Origin: Anaerobacillus sp.
GTDB taxonomy: Bacteria > Bacillota > Bacilli > Bacillales_H > Anaerobacillaceae
Assembly (NCBI GenBank): GCA_007120055.1
Contig: SKOL01000197.1
Coordinates: forward strand, 1 to 14,051
DNA length: 14,051 nt
Direction: 5' to 3'
Below are positions 1-6,753 of this stretch, in pieces; within the stretch, counting starts at the first letter, position 1, and each line of letters opens with the position of its first letter. The notes under the pieces were generated by a model, which worked only from the letters and a program-made list of their open reading frames with translations, had not been told where the DNA came from and did no database searches. The position numbers were made by a program, and so were the translations under genes.

Positions 1-62
1 ATGAGCGTTTTCCTCCCTATTGGATGTCTAGAAGTTACTCCTATCTACGTTTCCTTAACTTG

Positions 63-245
63 CCGGACATTCATTCCGCTATTTGTGACATTTACTGTGT
101 TTAGCAGTACATAGCGGACATCCGTTCCGTTATGTACTTAAAAAAAGGCTGAAACCACGATGTTTTCGGCAAATAACGGAACAAGATGTCCGCTCACATA
201 GAAAAATCGCCCTCAAACATGCGCAATAAGGGATTTCATGTCCGC
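63..245. repeat. Palindromic array of four ~21-bp repeat units (two forward, two inverted)
   Basis: Four copies of a unit resembling GCGGACATCCGTTCCGTTAT are visible. Two are forward, at about 63-82 and 114-133. Two are inverted, at about 173-193 and 225-245. Start-to-start spacing is 51 bp on the left arm and 52 bp on the right arm, so the whole block is a symmetrical palindrome centred near 153. Each unit can itself fold (CGGA pairing with TCCG over a 7-nt loop). In the second unit the stem extends to 13 bp (106-118 with 126-138, one G-T pair). A further small hairpin (148-154 with 164-170) sits near the centre. The outer copies are more degenerate. No reading frame of note crosses it. This looks like an intergenic REP/BIME-like or MITE-like element, but its family is not recognised with certainty. 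Confidence 0.7.
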
Positions 246-280
246 AACGCTCACAATGTCACCATTCATATAAAGCAGAA

Positions 281-304
281 ACTTGCGGTAACCTCACCGC
301 AGGT
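281..304 (-). terminator. Possible weak terminator hairpin downstream of the FAH-family gene
   Basis: ACTTGCGGT (281-289) pairs with ACCGCAGGT (296-304), giving a 9-bp stem with one G-T pair and a 6-nt loop. Read on the minus strand the stem is followed by a moderately T-rich stretch (TTTCTGCTTT). It lies about 155 nt past the stop of the FAH-family gene and is the best terminator candidate there, although the U-tract is poor. Nothing else was recognised in 246-458. Confidence 0.3.
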
Positions 305-458
305 CTAAAAAACTAGCTACATATTTTTTCAAGTAAATCCTGTCCATAAACCTCCTAGAAAATTTGCCCTTATACGTCATTTTTATAGCTTGAATGCTAC
401 ATAAATATCCTCGTTAACGCCCTTAACATGGAGTCGTATATAGCTGTCATCAAATCTA

Positions 459-1088
459 TTATTTTAATAAAACTTTACACTCTCCAAGAACTTCTTCGCC
501 CCATAATAATACAAAGTGATCGTCACTACAAACTGGGCCAACCCCTTCAGGAGTCCCGGTAAAAATAATATCCCCTTCCCCTAGTCCGAAGTTCTCACCA
601 CTAAAATCAATAATCGTTTGTAAATCAAACAATATGTTTTTTATGTTCCCTATTTGTACATGTTCACCATTCTTCTTCAAAGAGAAATTTCTTTTTTTGC
701 AAGCCTCTTCACCAGGGAAATCAATAAACTTACTTAATACGGCTGAATTCGGAAAGCCTTTCGCTAAAAGCCATGGATGCCCTTTTTTCTTCAATTCACT
801 TTGGACATCCCGCAAAGTGAAATCGATCCCGACTGCCATCGACTCTACGATTTCGTCAACTTTGATCCCTTTTTGATAATCTTTGCTGACTTTAATGACA
901 AATTCCACTTCATAATGAACCGCCCCACGATCACCAGGTAAAACAATCGTTTGTCCGTTCGCTTCGACGGCCGCATGGGTCGGCTTAGAAAATATAAATG
1001 GAGAAGTTGGAACCTCATTATTTAATTCTTTCGCATGCAAAACGTAGTTTCGACCAACACAATATATATTTTTAATAGTAGAATTCAT
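459..1088 (-). CDS. FAHD1-type fumarylacetoacetate hydrolase family protein (acylpyruvase / oxaloacetate decarboxylase-like)
   Basis: This 209-residue single-domain FAH-family protein belongs to the cytosolic, divalent-metal-dependent enzymes that hydrolyse C-C bonds of acylpyruvates or decarboxylate oxaloacetate. The FAHD1 pattern is complete. Metal ligands are E60 and E62 in VHYEVEF and D89 in GIDFTLRDVQ. The catalytic His-Glu pair is H18/E21 in GRNYVLHAKEL. The active-site lysine is K110 in PWLLAKGF. The C-terminal GDIIFTGTPEGVGPV is typical. Spacings match those I recall for human FAHD1, so acylpyruvate hydrolysis or oxaloacetate decarboxylation is a better guess than fumarylacetoacetate hydrolysis. 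ATG at 1088 follows an AAAGGGG ribosome binding site at 6-nt spacing. Two terminators separate it from the upstream catabolic run, so it has its own control. Its link to that pathway, for example trimming a 2-keto acid, is inference. Confidence 0.87.
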   Translation of the reverse strand: MNSTIKNIYCVGRNYVLHAKELNNEVPTSPFIFSKPTHAAVEANGQTIVLPGDRGAVHYEVEFVIKVSKDYQKGIKVDEIVESMAVGIDFTLRDVQSELKKKGHPWLLAKGFPNSAVLSKFIDFPGEEACKKRNFSLKKNGEHVQIGNIKNILFDLQTIIDFSGENFGLGEGDIIFTGTPEGVGPVCSDDHFVLLWGEEVLGECKVLLK

Positions 1089-1125
1089 ACTGTACCCCTT
1101 TCTCTAATCCGGTAGTTTGAGCAGT

Positions 1126-1153
1126 ATACTATCAGTCTAAAGTGATAATTTAA
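1126..1153 (-). promoter_or_regulatory. Candidate promoter with dyad between -35 and -10 for the FAH-family gene
   Basis: On the minus strand a weak TTAAAT (1148-1153) and TAGTAT (1126-1131) are spaced by 16 nt, about 40 nt upstream of the FAH-family start. An inverted repeat, TATCA (1130-1134) and TGATA (1143-1147), sits exactly between them and abuts a palindromic AGTATACT (1123-1130). This arrangement would suit a repressor site. Both promoter hexamers are poor matches, so the call is tentative. A small TCGC/GCGA hairpin around seven T residues lies upstream near 1161-1175. The rest of the 1089-1432 gap is filled by the two terminators described separately. Confidence 0.3.
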
Positions 1154-1241
1154 CTAATTCTCGCTTTTTTTGCGATTCCTGCTTCTAATCGAACCACAAC
1201 CAATACGGAAAGTACACCAAATTTTTTCACTGTCTCTCACT

Positions 1242-1277
1242 AAAATAGACCGAACGCTATGGACGTCCGGTCTGTTT
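1242..1277 (-). terminator. Rho-independent terminator (second of a tandem pair)
   Basis: Read on the minus strand, AGACCGGACG pairs with CGTTCGGTCT over a 7-nt loop (10 bp including one G-U pair). The stem is followed by ATTTTAG. The G-U pair becomes an A-C mismatch on the plus strand, so the structure is oriented to stop minus-strand transcription. It lies downstream of the terminator at 1317-1364 and backs it up. Confidence 0.6.
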
Positions 1278-1316
1278 CACTCACCTATTAGTCGAGTGGT
1301 AGCCCAAAAGTTTTTT

Positions 1317-1364
1317 AAAAAGAAGTAACTATCCTTACATTTTTGGGCGGGACGGTTACTTTTT
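1317..1364 (-). terminator. Rho-independent terminator of the CoA-transferase/lyase operon
   Basis: On the minus strand AAAAGTAACCGTCC pairs with GGATAGTTACTTCTTTT across a central loop. The stem pairs AGTAAC 1324-1329 with GTTACT 1355-1360, extended by A-T and G-U pairs outward and by TCC/GGA inward. A T-rich tail (TTCTTTTT) follows. It begins about 70 nt beyond the stop of the lyase gene and would end the long minus-strand transcript. An overlapping alternative pair, GCCCAAAA (1302-1309) with TTTTGGGC (1341-1348), is also present. Confidence 0.6.
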
Positions 1365-1432
1365 CCTAATCTAACAATGAATTAATCGTATAAAATTGTT
1401 CCATTAAATGTAAATCCCACAAGGTATATCCT

Positions 1433-2374
1433 CTATTTTCCGATTTTCTGTTGTTTTTGGGGGGCAATGTGCAAATCTGAGCACCTCCCAGCTTTAAGAA
1501 TAAAACTATCGGAATGGTTAGGAAATTGGTTTTGTAACTGTCTTCCAATTTCAATCACTTTATTTAAGTTGATACCAGTAGAAATACCCATCTCTTCAAA
1601 ACCATGTACTAAATCTTCAGTTGCGATATTTCCACTAGCATTTGGTGCATAAGGACAACCACCCAACCCTGAAACTGAACTATCGAAATCGATGATTCCA
1701 ACCTCCATTCCGGCAATTGCATTAGCAAAAGCCATCCCTCTAGTGTTATGGAGATGTAGCGAGAAATTAAACTTTGGGAATTTCTCTGTTAGCACTGTTA
1801 CAACATTTTTTATTTTTAATGGATTTGCCATTCCAGTAGTATCCGCAAGTGAAATATCAGTTATTCCCAACTGTTCATATCTTTCACAAATTTCAATGTG
1901 TCGCTCAATGGGTACATTACCTTCGTAAGGACAGCCAAATGCCACTGAAATAGAGCCACCTAGTTGAATAGATGTATTATCAGCCACTTTCACCAATGGT
2001 AGAAACCCATTCATTGCCTCTATAGTAGTAGAGTTAGCATTATTTAAACTGTGAGAATCTGTTGCAGAAAGCATTAACTTCACTTTATCGACATTCGCTT
2101 CAATAGCTCGTTCCAACCCTTTTAAATTAGGAACTAGAGCGCGTAACTTTACACCATCAGGACGGTTGATTTTTTTTAACACTTCACCCGCATCTTTTAA
2201 TTGGGGAATTGCTCTAGGGTGTACAAATGAGGTTACTTCCACCTGTTTAAAACCACATTCTATTAATAAGTTTACATAGTTTACTTTTTCTTCAGTTCGA
2301 ATAAATTCTGGTAAACTTTGAAAACCATCTCTAGGACATACTTCAGTAATAGTTACTTGTTTAGGATATGTCAT
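1433..2374 (-). CDS. HMG-CoA lyase family protein (candidate citramalyl-CoA lyase)
   Basis: This 313-residue TIM-barrel lyase of the HMG-CoA lyase (DRE-TIM metallolyase) family splits tertiary 3-hydroxyacyl-CoAs by retro-Claisen cleavage. Visible motifs are R15-D16 in EVCPRDGFQS, the metal-binding HxH pair H207/H209 in LHLHNTRG, and the family signature SVSGLGGCPYA with catalytic Cys240, followed by the metal ligand Asn249. In the glycine-rich loop the usual CPYAPGASGN reads CPYAPNASGN (Asn245). The family includes true HMG-CoA lyase and, in Chloroflexus, an (R)-citramalyl-CoA lyase. Context (CoA-transferase 24 nt upstream, LeuCD-like hydratase, dicarboxylate-type transporter) favours citramalyl-CoA -> acetyl-CoA + pyruvate here, but that is inference. 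HMG-CoA cleavage to acetoacetate and acetyl-CoA remains possible. ATG at 2374 has an AAAGGAA site 8 nt upstream. Confidence 0.88.
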   Translation of the reverse strand: MTYPKQVTITEVCPRDGFQSLPEFIRTEEKVNYVNLLIECGFKQVEVTSFVHPRAIPQLKDAGEVLKKINRPDGVKLRALVPNLKGLERAIEANVDKVKLMLSATDSHSLNNANSTTIEAMNGFLPLVKVADNTSIQLGGSISVAFGCPYEGNVPIERHIEICERYEQLGITDISLADTTGMANPLKIKNVVTVLTEKFPKFNFSLHLHNTRGMAFANAIAGMEVGIIDFDSSVSGLGGCPYAPNASGNIATEDLVHGFEEMGISTGINLNKVIEIGRQLQNQFPNHSDSFILKAGRCSDLHIAPQKQQKIGK

Positions 2375-2398
2375 AGTTTCAATTCCTTTCCTTTTTTC

Positions 2399-3616
2399 CT
2401 ATATCACTTTCTTTTCTTTTAACTCGTTAATTTGCTCTTCTCCTAGTTGTAATAAATCCTGTAAAATTTCTTCTGAATGTTCACCTAGATCAGGTGCCGA
2501 ATGTCGGATAGAGCCAGGAGTTTCTGAAAACTTTGGAACGACTCCTGGAATTTTTACTTTACCAAGCCTCGGATGCTCCACTTCAACTATGTTATTTCTC
2601 GCTTTAAATTGCTCATCTTCAAAGATATCTTTTATACTATTTATCGGACTTACTGGTACCCCGTATTCATCTAGTAAATTTTGCAACTCATCTCTAGTTT
2701 TTGTTTTTACCCAGTCTGCAACAATTCCGTTCGTCTCTTCAAACCTCTTAAGACGCTCTGAATTTGTATAGTACCTTTCATCCTCAAGCATATCTTCTCT
2801 TCCCATTGCTGAAGCAAGACGATCAAACGTTCTATCTGAACTTGTCACTAAAACTACCCAATGACCATCCTTCGTCTGGAATGTCCCTGCTGGGCTTGAA
2901 TGTCCACTTAAACCCGGTGTCCTTTCTTTTACTATGCCGTTTTGGTCATAGTCTGCTATTAAAAATTCCATCATACGAAACACTGATTCATATAGACCAA
3001 TATCAACAAACTGCCCGCTCCCACCATCCTCACAATCTCTGTGGTATAGTGCTGTAGATGTAGCAAAAGCTACGTAAATCCCAGTAATATAATCCACAAG
3101 CGAGAAAGACGGACTTATTGGTGGACGATCTTTATATCCATGTAAATACGTAAAGCCACTGAAAGCGGTTGCAGGTGTACCAAATCCAGCCTTACTTGAG
3201 TATGGACCGGTTTGACCATAGCCAGTTACACGTATCATAATTAAATCTGGATTTACCTTTTTAAGCTCTTCATAGCCAACGTTCCACTTCTCTAATGTCC
3301 CTGGTCGGAAATTTTCTATAACAACATCTGACTTTTTAACAAGCTGTTTTAAAATATTTTGTCCCTCTTCTGCGTGTAAATCCAACGTTAATGATTTCTT
3401 ATTACGTGCAAGTCCCGGCCAACGCAACGGTTCATCATTGTGAAAAGGTCCCATTTGTCTTAATGAATCACCTTTACCTGGTATTTCAACTTTTATTACA
3501 TCTGCACCAAAATCTCCTAATAATGTAGCACCATAAGGAGCTGCAATCATCGTCGACAAATCTAAAATTCTAATTCCATGTAAAGGACCATTTGTTAAAT
3601 CCCTGTTTTTTTTCAT
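2399..3616 (-). CDS. Class III CoA-transferase, CaiB/BaiF family
   Basis: This 405-residue full-length family III CoA-transferase moves CoA from a donor such as succinyl-CoA to a carboxylic acid via an aspartyl-CoA intermediate. N-terminal IRILDLSTMIAAPYGATLLGDFGADVIKVE, the RNKKSLTLDL stretch and ENFRPGTLEKW near residue 101 are hallmark segments. The catalytic Asp is most likely D175 in SLVDYITG. It is followed 24 nt later by the HMG-CoA-lyase-like gene, so its product is probably that enzyme's substrate. Class III enzymes that activate malate or citramalate in Chloroflexus (Smt/Sct) are the relevant precedents. The acceptor cannot be read from sequence. ATG at 3616 is preceded by GAGAGGAG at 8-nt spacing. 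The 181-nt gap upstream contains an inverted-repeat element but no terminator, so it is probably still part of the upstream transcript. Confidence 0.9.
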   Translation of the reverse strand: MKKNRDLTNGPLHGIRILDLSTMIAAPYGATLLGDFGADVIKVEIPGKGDSLRQMGPFHNDEPLRWPGLARNKKSLTLDLHAEEGQNILKQLVKKSDVVIENFRPGTLEKWNVGYEELKKVNPDLIMIRVTGYGQTGPYSSKAGFGTPATAFSGFTYLHGYKDRPPISPSFSLVDYITGIYVAFATSTALYHRDCEDGGSGQFVDIGLYESVFRMMEFLIADYDQNGIVKERTPGLSGHSSPAGTFQTKDGHWVVLVTSSDRTFDRLASAMGREDMLEDERYYTNSERLKRFEETNGIVADWVKTKTRDELQNLLDEYGVPVSPINSIKDIFEDEQFKARNNIVEVEHPRLGKVKIPGVVPKFSETPGSIRHSAPDLGEHSEEILQDLLQLGEEQINELKEKKVI

Positions 3617-3670
3617 TTCCTATTCTCCTCTCTTAGTTAATGAATTTGAATGGAAATATCTTCAAGATAC

Positions 3671-3774
3671 TGAGGTTGACTCAAAATGAAAGTGAGATCG
3701 CTTAAACTTCATCTGAAGTGAATTAAAGGTGAATCCTATCACAAAAACACTAGACATATTTGAGTCATCTCTCA
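3671..3774. repeat. MITE-like inverted-repeat element between TRAP permease and CoA-transferase
   Basis: TGACTCAAA (3677-3685) is matched by TTTGAGTCA (3759-3767). The homology extends outward as GAGGT/GAGA next to the repeat, giving imperfect ~14-bp terminal inverted repeats about 100 bp apart. A second hairpin, ACTTCA/TGAAGT around TC, lies at about 3706-3719. A third small one, TATCTT/AAGATA, lies just outside at about 3656-3668. There is no U-tract on either strand, so it is not a simple terminator, and no coding frame is seen. It could be a small non-autonomous insertion element or a processing/attenuation structure that splits the operon into transport and enzyme halves. Confidence 0.4.
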
Positions 3775-3797
3775 ATTAAATTTCATTTTATTTCTAA

Positions 3798-5735
3798 TTA
3801 CACTAATGCTTCTTTAGAAACTGTCGATGTTTTTTCTTGCCTTGATTTTCGAATTTGATTTAGTAATATGAGCGCAAAGATTGATAGTCCAATAGTATCT
3901 GTCAATACATCACTCTTAATCAATGTAAATGCAGCGACGCCCATTAAAAGCTGCTCTAAAATAGTAATCTTTGTTAGAAGATACCTTTCCATCACTGTCC
4001 CAATACAAATCACTCCTACAATTGCAGTAATAAGAGGAACTACAATTTGAGTAATTGTTGAATCCGGAGCCCAAAGTAAAGCCGGTGAATATATAAACAT
4101 ATACGGAATAATAAATCCGACAATCGCTAATTTCAACGCAGAAAAACCAGTTTTATTTGGATCACTTCCTGCAATACCTGCTGCAGCAAAAGCACCTAAC
4201 GCCACAGGAGGGGTAACGGTTGATAGAATTCCAAAATAAAATACAAACATATGAGCATAAATGGGTTCTATTCCAAGAGCAACAATAGCAGGTGCGGCAA
4301 TTGCACTAGTTAAAATATAATTTGCTGTCGTTGGCAACTCCATCCCGATGATGATTGCAATAACCATGGTTAGTAGTAACGTAGTGAATAAGATACCACC
4401 GCTCATTTGTAAAATGGCAGATCCCATGGCTAAAATAGACCCTGACAATGATGTAATACCAATGACAATACCAATGATTGCACATGCACTTGCTACAGGA
4501 ACTGCATTTAGAGCTCCTTTTTCCATCGCTTCTATTAATTTTCTAAGGTTAATCCTAGTGTGTTTTCTAAAGGAACTAAATACTACAGCTAAGACAATCC
4601 CCCATACTCCAGCATACATTGCGTTATGCCCCTGAATAAGTAGATAAACTAAGCCGATAATTGGAACTAATAAATGCCAACCATCTTTTAGCACCTTCCA
4701 TATATTAGGTAACTCGGATTTATCTAATCCTCTTAATCCCATCCTTGATGATCTAAGATGAAGAATAACTAATATTCCTGTGAAATAAAGAATTGCTGGA
4801 ATTAATGCATACCCTAAAATATGGACAAAAGGAATACCAAGTGCATCAGCCATTAAAAATGCTGCTGCCCCCATTATCGGTGGCATAATTTGACCACCAG
4901 CAGAAGAAGCAGCTTCTACTCCTCCAGCAAAATGTGGCTTAAAACCTATTTTTTTCATCAGTGGGATTGTAAAAGCACCTGTTGTTACTACATTCGCTGA
5001 TGTACTCCCGCTAATTGTTCCCATACAAGCACTTGAGATTACCGAAACCTTTGCCGGACCACCTTTCGTATGTCCAGCAATAGCCAAGGAAATATCATTA
5101 AATAACTTTGACATTCCAGTTACGGATAAAAATGCTCCGAAAAGAATAAATAGAAAAATATACGTGGCTGAAACTCCTAAAATTTGACCGTAAACACCTT
5201 CAGTTGTTAAATATAAATGTTGAACAATACGCTCAATAGAAAAACCACTATGCTTTAATGGTCCAGGAATCAAAGGACCTGTAAATATATAGGTGATAAA
5301 AATAATTGCAATAATTGGTAATGCTTTACCAATTGCTCTTCGCGCTGCTTCAATGACTATCAGAAGATTTATCAAACCTACATAAATATCTGTACTTGTA
5401 TGTAGGCCCCCCGACCGTACATATCCGGGGAACCTCCATACTAAATAAAGAGTGGAAAAACTAGCAATACCTATCAATATAAAATCAAATATGGTCATTT
5501 TATTCCTCGGTGATTTTTTTGTAGCTGGGAACAAAATGAAAACTAGGATTAAAATAAACGTTAAATGTATGCTCCTTTGTATTGTAGGTGAAAATGTACC
5601 AAACGCTGCAGTATAAAGTTGAAATGATGATAATGCAATTGTAATTATAGTTAATGCTACCTTCCATTTACCTTCAAATTTGCGCCTCTTACTTTCGATC
5701 ACCTTCTTAACTTTTGAGGATGAGTTATTTCCCAT
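3798..5735 (-). CDS. TRAP transporter fused permease subunit (4TM/12TM, TAXI type)
   Basis: This integral membrane protein of about 645 residues fuses the small DctQ-like and large DctM-like TRAP subunits, as is usual for TAXI-type systems. Many hydrophobic segments run from about residue 25 to the end. Conserved large-subunit stretches include SSACMGTISGSTSANVVTTG, GGQIMPPIMGAAAFLMADALG and TVTPPVALGAFAAAGIAG. With the lipoprotein encoded 22 nt upstream it would form an ion-gradient-driven, binding-protein-dependent importer of an organic acid. ATG at 5735 is chosen because GGAGGTT (5742-5748) sits 8 nt before it. The longer TTG form at 5750 would overlap its own ribosome binding site. TAXI systems are known or suspected to move dicarboxylates, 2-oxoglutarate and amino acids. 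The ligand here is unknown but should match the enzyme set. Confidence 0.92.
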   Translation of the reverse strand: MGNNSSSKVKKVIESKRRKFEGKWKVALTIITIALSSFQLYTAAFGTFSPTIQRSIHLTFILILVFILFPATKKSPRNKMTIFDFILIGIASFSTLYLVWRFPGYVRSGGLHTSTDIYVGLINLLIVIEAARRAIGKALPIIAIIFITYIFTGPLIPGPLKHSGFSIERIVQHLYLTTEGVYGQILGVSATYIFLFILFGAFLSVTGMSKLFNDISLAIAGHTKGGPAKVSVISSACMGTISGSTSANVVTTGAFTIPLMKKIGFKPHFAGGVEAASSAGGQIMPPIMGAAAFLMADALGIPFVHILGYALIPAILYFTGILVILHLRSSRMGLRGLDKSELPNIWKVLKDGWHLLVPIIGLVYLLIQGHNAMYAGVWGIVLAVVFSSFRKHTRINLRKLIEAMEKGALNAVPVASACAIIGIVIGITSLSGSILAMGSAILQMSGGILFTTLLLTMVIAIIIGMELPTTANYILTSAIAAPAIVALGIEPIYAHMFVFYFGILSTVTPPVALGAFAAAGIAGSDPNKTGFSALKLAIVGFIIPYMFIYSPALLWAPDSTITQIVVPLITAIVGVICIGTVMERYLLTKITILEQLLMGVAAFTLIKSDVLTDTIGLSIFALILLNQIRKSRQEKTSTVSKEALV

Positions 5736-5757
5736 TATGAGAACCTCCAATCAAATT

Positions 5758-6720
5758 TTATTTAACACCTATTTCCTTAAGGTATTTTTCTGCCCCCGGG
5801 TGTAAAGGTACCGACATTCCGAGAGTTGCTGTCTCTTCATTCATCTGATGGAAGTATTGGTGATGGCTAATTAACTCTTCCTTATGTTCAAATAACGTTT
5901 TTATAATATTATAAATATCATCTTCTGGCATATCTTCTCTTGTTACTAACAATGAAGATCCTGCTACTGTCAGAATATCTGCATCTTGACCTTCATACGA
6001 TCCTGCAGGGATGACAGAAGATCCGAAATCTGGAAACTCATCAATCATCGTGTCTATAGCTTCTTGTGTCATTGGAATTAATTTAATATCACCTGTTCTC
6101 ATAAGTTCTGAAACTTGAGAACTTCCTACCCCTGTTCCGTAAATATGCACATCTACTCTACCAGTTTGTAAAGCTTCCGTAGCTTCCTGTCTCGTACCAT
6201 GAAATGCACTATAATCATCTGGAGTGATTCCGTATTGAGATAGAAGCTGATTTGTATTAATTTCAATTCCACTTGCAACAGGTCCTACCGCTACTCTTTT
6301 TCCTTTAATATCTTCTACTTTTTCAATTCCAGAATCTTTTCTTACAAGTATGTGAAACTCATTAAAGTATATCGAAGTAATCCCTCTAATTGATTTAATA
6401 GGACGCCCTTCAAAACTATCTGTACCATTATAAGCTTCCCTAAGTGTACCGGATTGAATTAACGCTAATTCGATTTCCTTTGACTCTAAAAAGTTAGCAT
6501 TTTCAGCAGAACCACCAGTTGCTTGTGCACTACCATTATATCCATCTACGTTGTTAGTAATAATTTGGGAAATAGCACTTCCAAGTGGGAAAAAGTTTCC
6601 ACCCATACTCGCAGTTCCTATACGTAAAAACTTATCACCGTCACTGCTTTCTAAAGAACAACCTGCCATTAAAATAGATACAAAGATTACTAGAATTGAA
6701 AAAACAGACGTTTTTTTCAT
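5758..6720 (-). CDS. TAXI-family TRAP transporter solute-binding lipoprotein
   Basis: This 320-residue extracytoplasmic receptor has a short basic N-terminus, a hydrophobic segment and the lipobox LMAGC. Signal peptidase II would therefore cut before Cys21 and anchor the protein to the membrane. The mature protein starts with the TAXI-typical RIGTASMGGNFFPLGSAISQII and contains ANFLESKEIELALIQSG, GKRVAVGPVASGIEINTNQLL and the TGRVDVHIYGTG region, all characteristic of the TAXI fold. The C-terminal half (SVIPAGSYEGQDADILTVAGSSLLVTREDMPEDDIYNI) is also typical. It lies between the flavoprotein and the permease with gaps of 33 and 22 nt, so all three should be co-transcribed. ATG at 6720 has a G-rich AGGGGGG site about 11 nt upstream, slightly long. 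Specificity is not readable. Confidence 0.92.
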   Translation of the reverse strand: MKKTSVFSILVIFVSILMAGCSLESSDGDKFLRIGTASMGGNFFPLGSAISQIITNNVDGYNGSAQATGGSAENANFLESKEIELALIQSGTLREAYNGTDSFEGRPIKSIRGITSIYFNEFHILVRKDSGIEKVEDIKGKRVAVGPVASGIEINTNQLLSQYGITPDDYSAFHGTRQEATEALQTGRVDVHIYGTGVGSSQVSELMRTGDIKLIPMTQEAIDTMIDEFPDFGSSVIPAGSYEGQDADILTVAGSSLLVTREDMPEDDIYNIIKTLFEHKEELISHHQYFHQMNEETATLGMSVPLHPGAEKYLKEIGVK

Positions 6721-6753
6721 GAAATTTAATACCCCCCTAGATTAATTTAAAAT

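Noticed and set aside
63..245. CRISPR array
   Set aside because: There are only four degenerate units, two of them inverted, with no repeat-spacer regularity in one orientation and no cas genes.
634..876. Plus-strand open frame inside the FAH-family gene, and similar antisense frames in other genes
   Set aside because: These lie opposite strongly conserved enzymes, lack ribosome binding sites and have low-complexity translations. They are shadows.
3692..3706. CcpA cre-like sequence around GAGATCGCTTAAA
   Set aside because: It has about three mismatches at conserved positions and lies inside an operon gap away from any promoter.
5736..5750. N-terminal extension of the TRAP permease to TTG at 5750
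   Set aside because: The extension overlaps the GGAGGTT ribosome binding site, which is ideally spaced for ATG at 5735.
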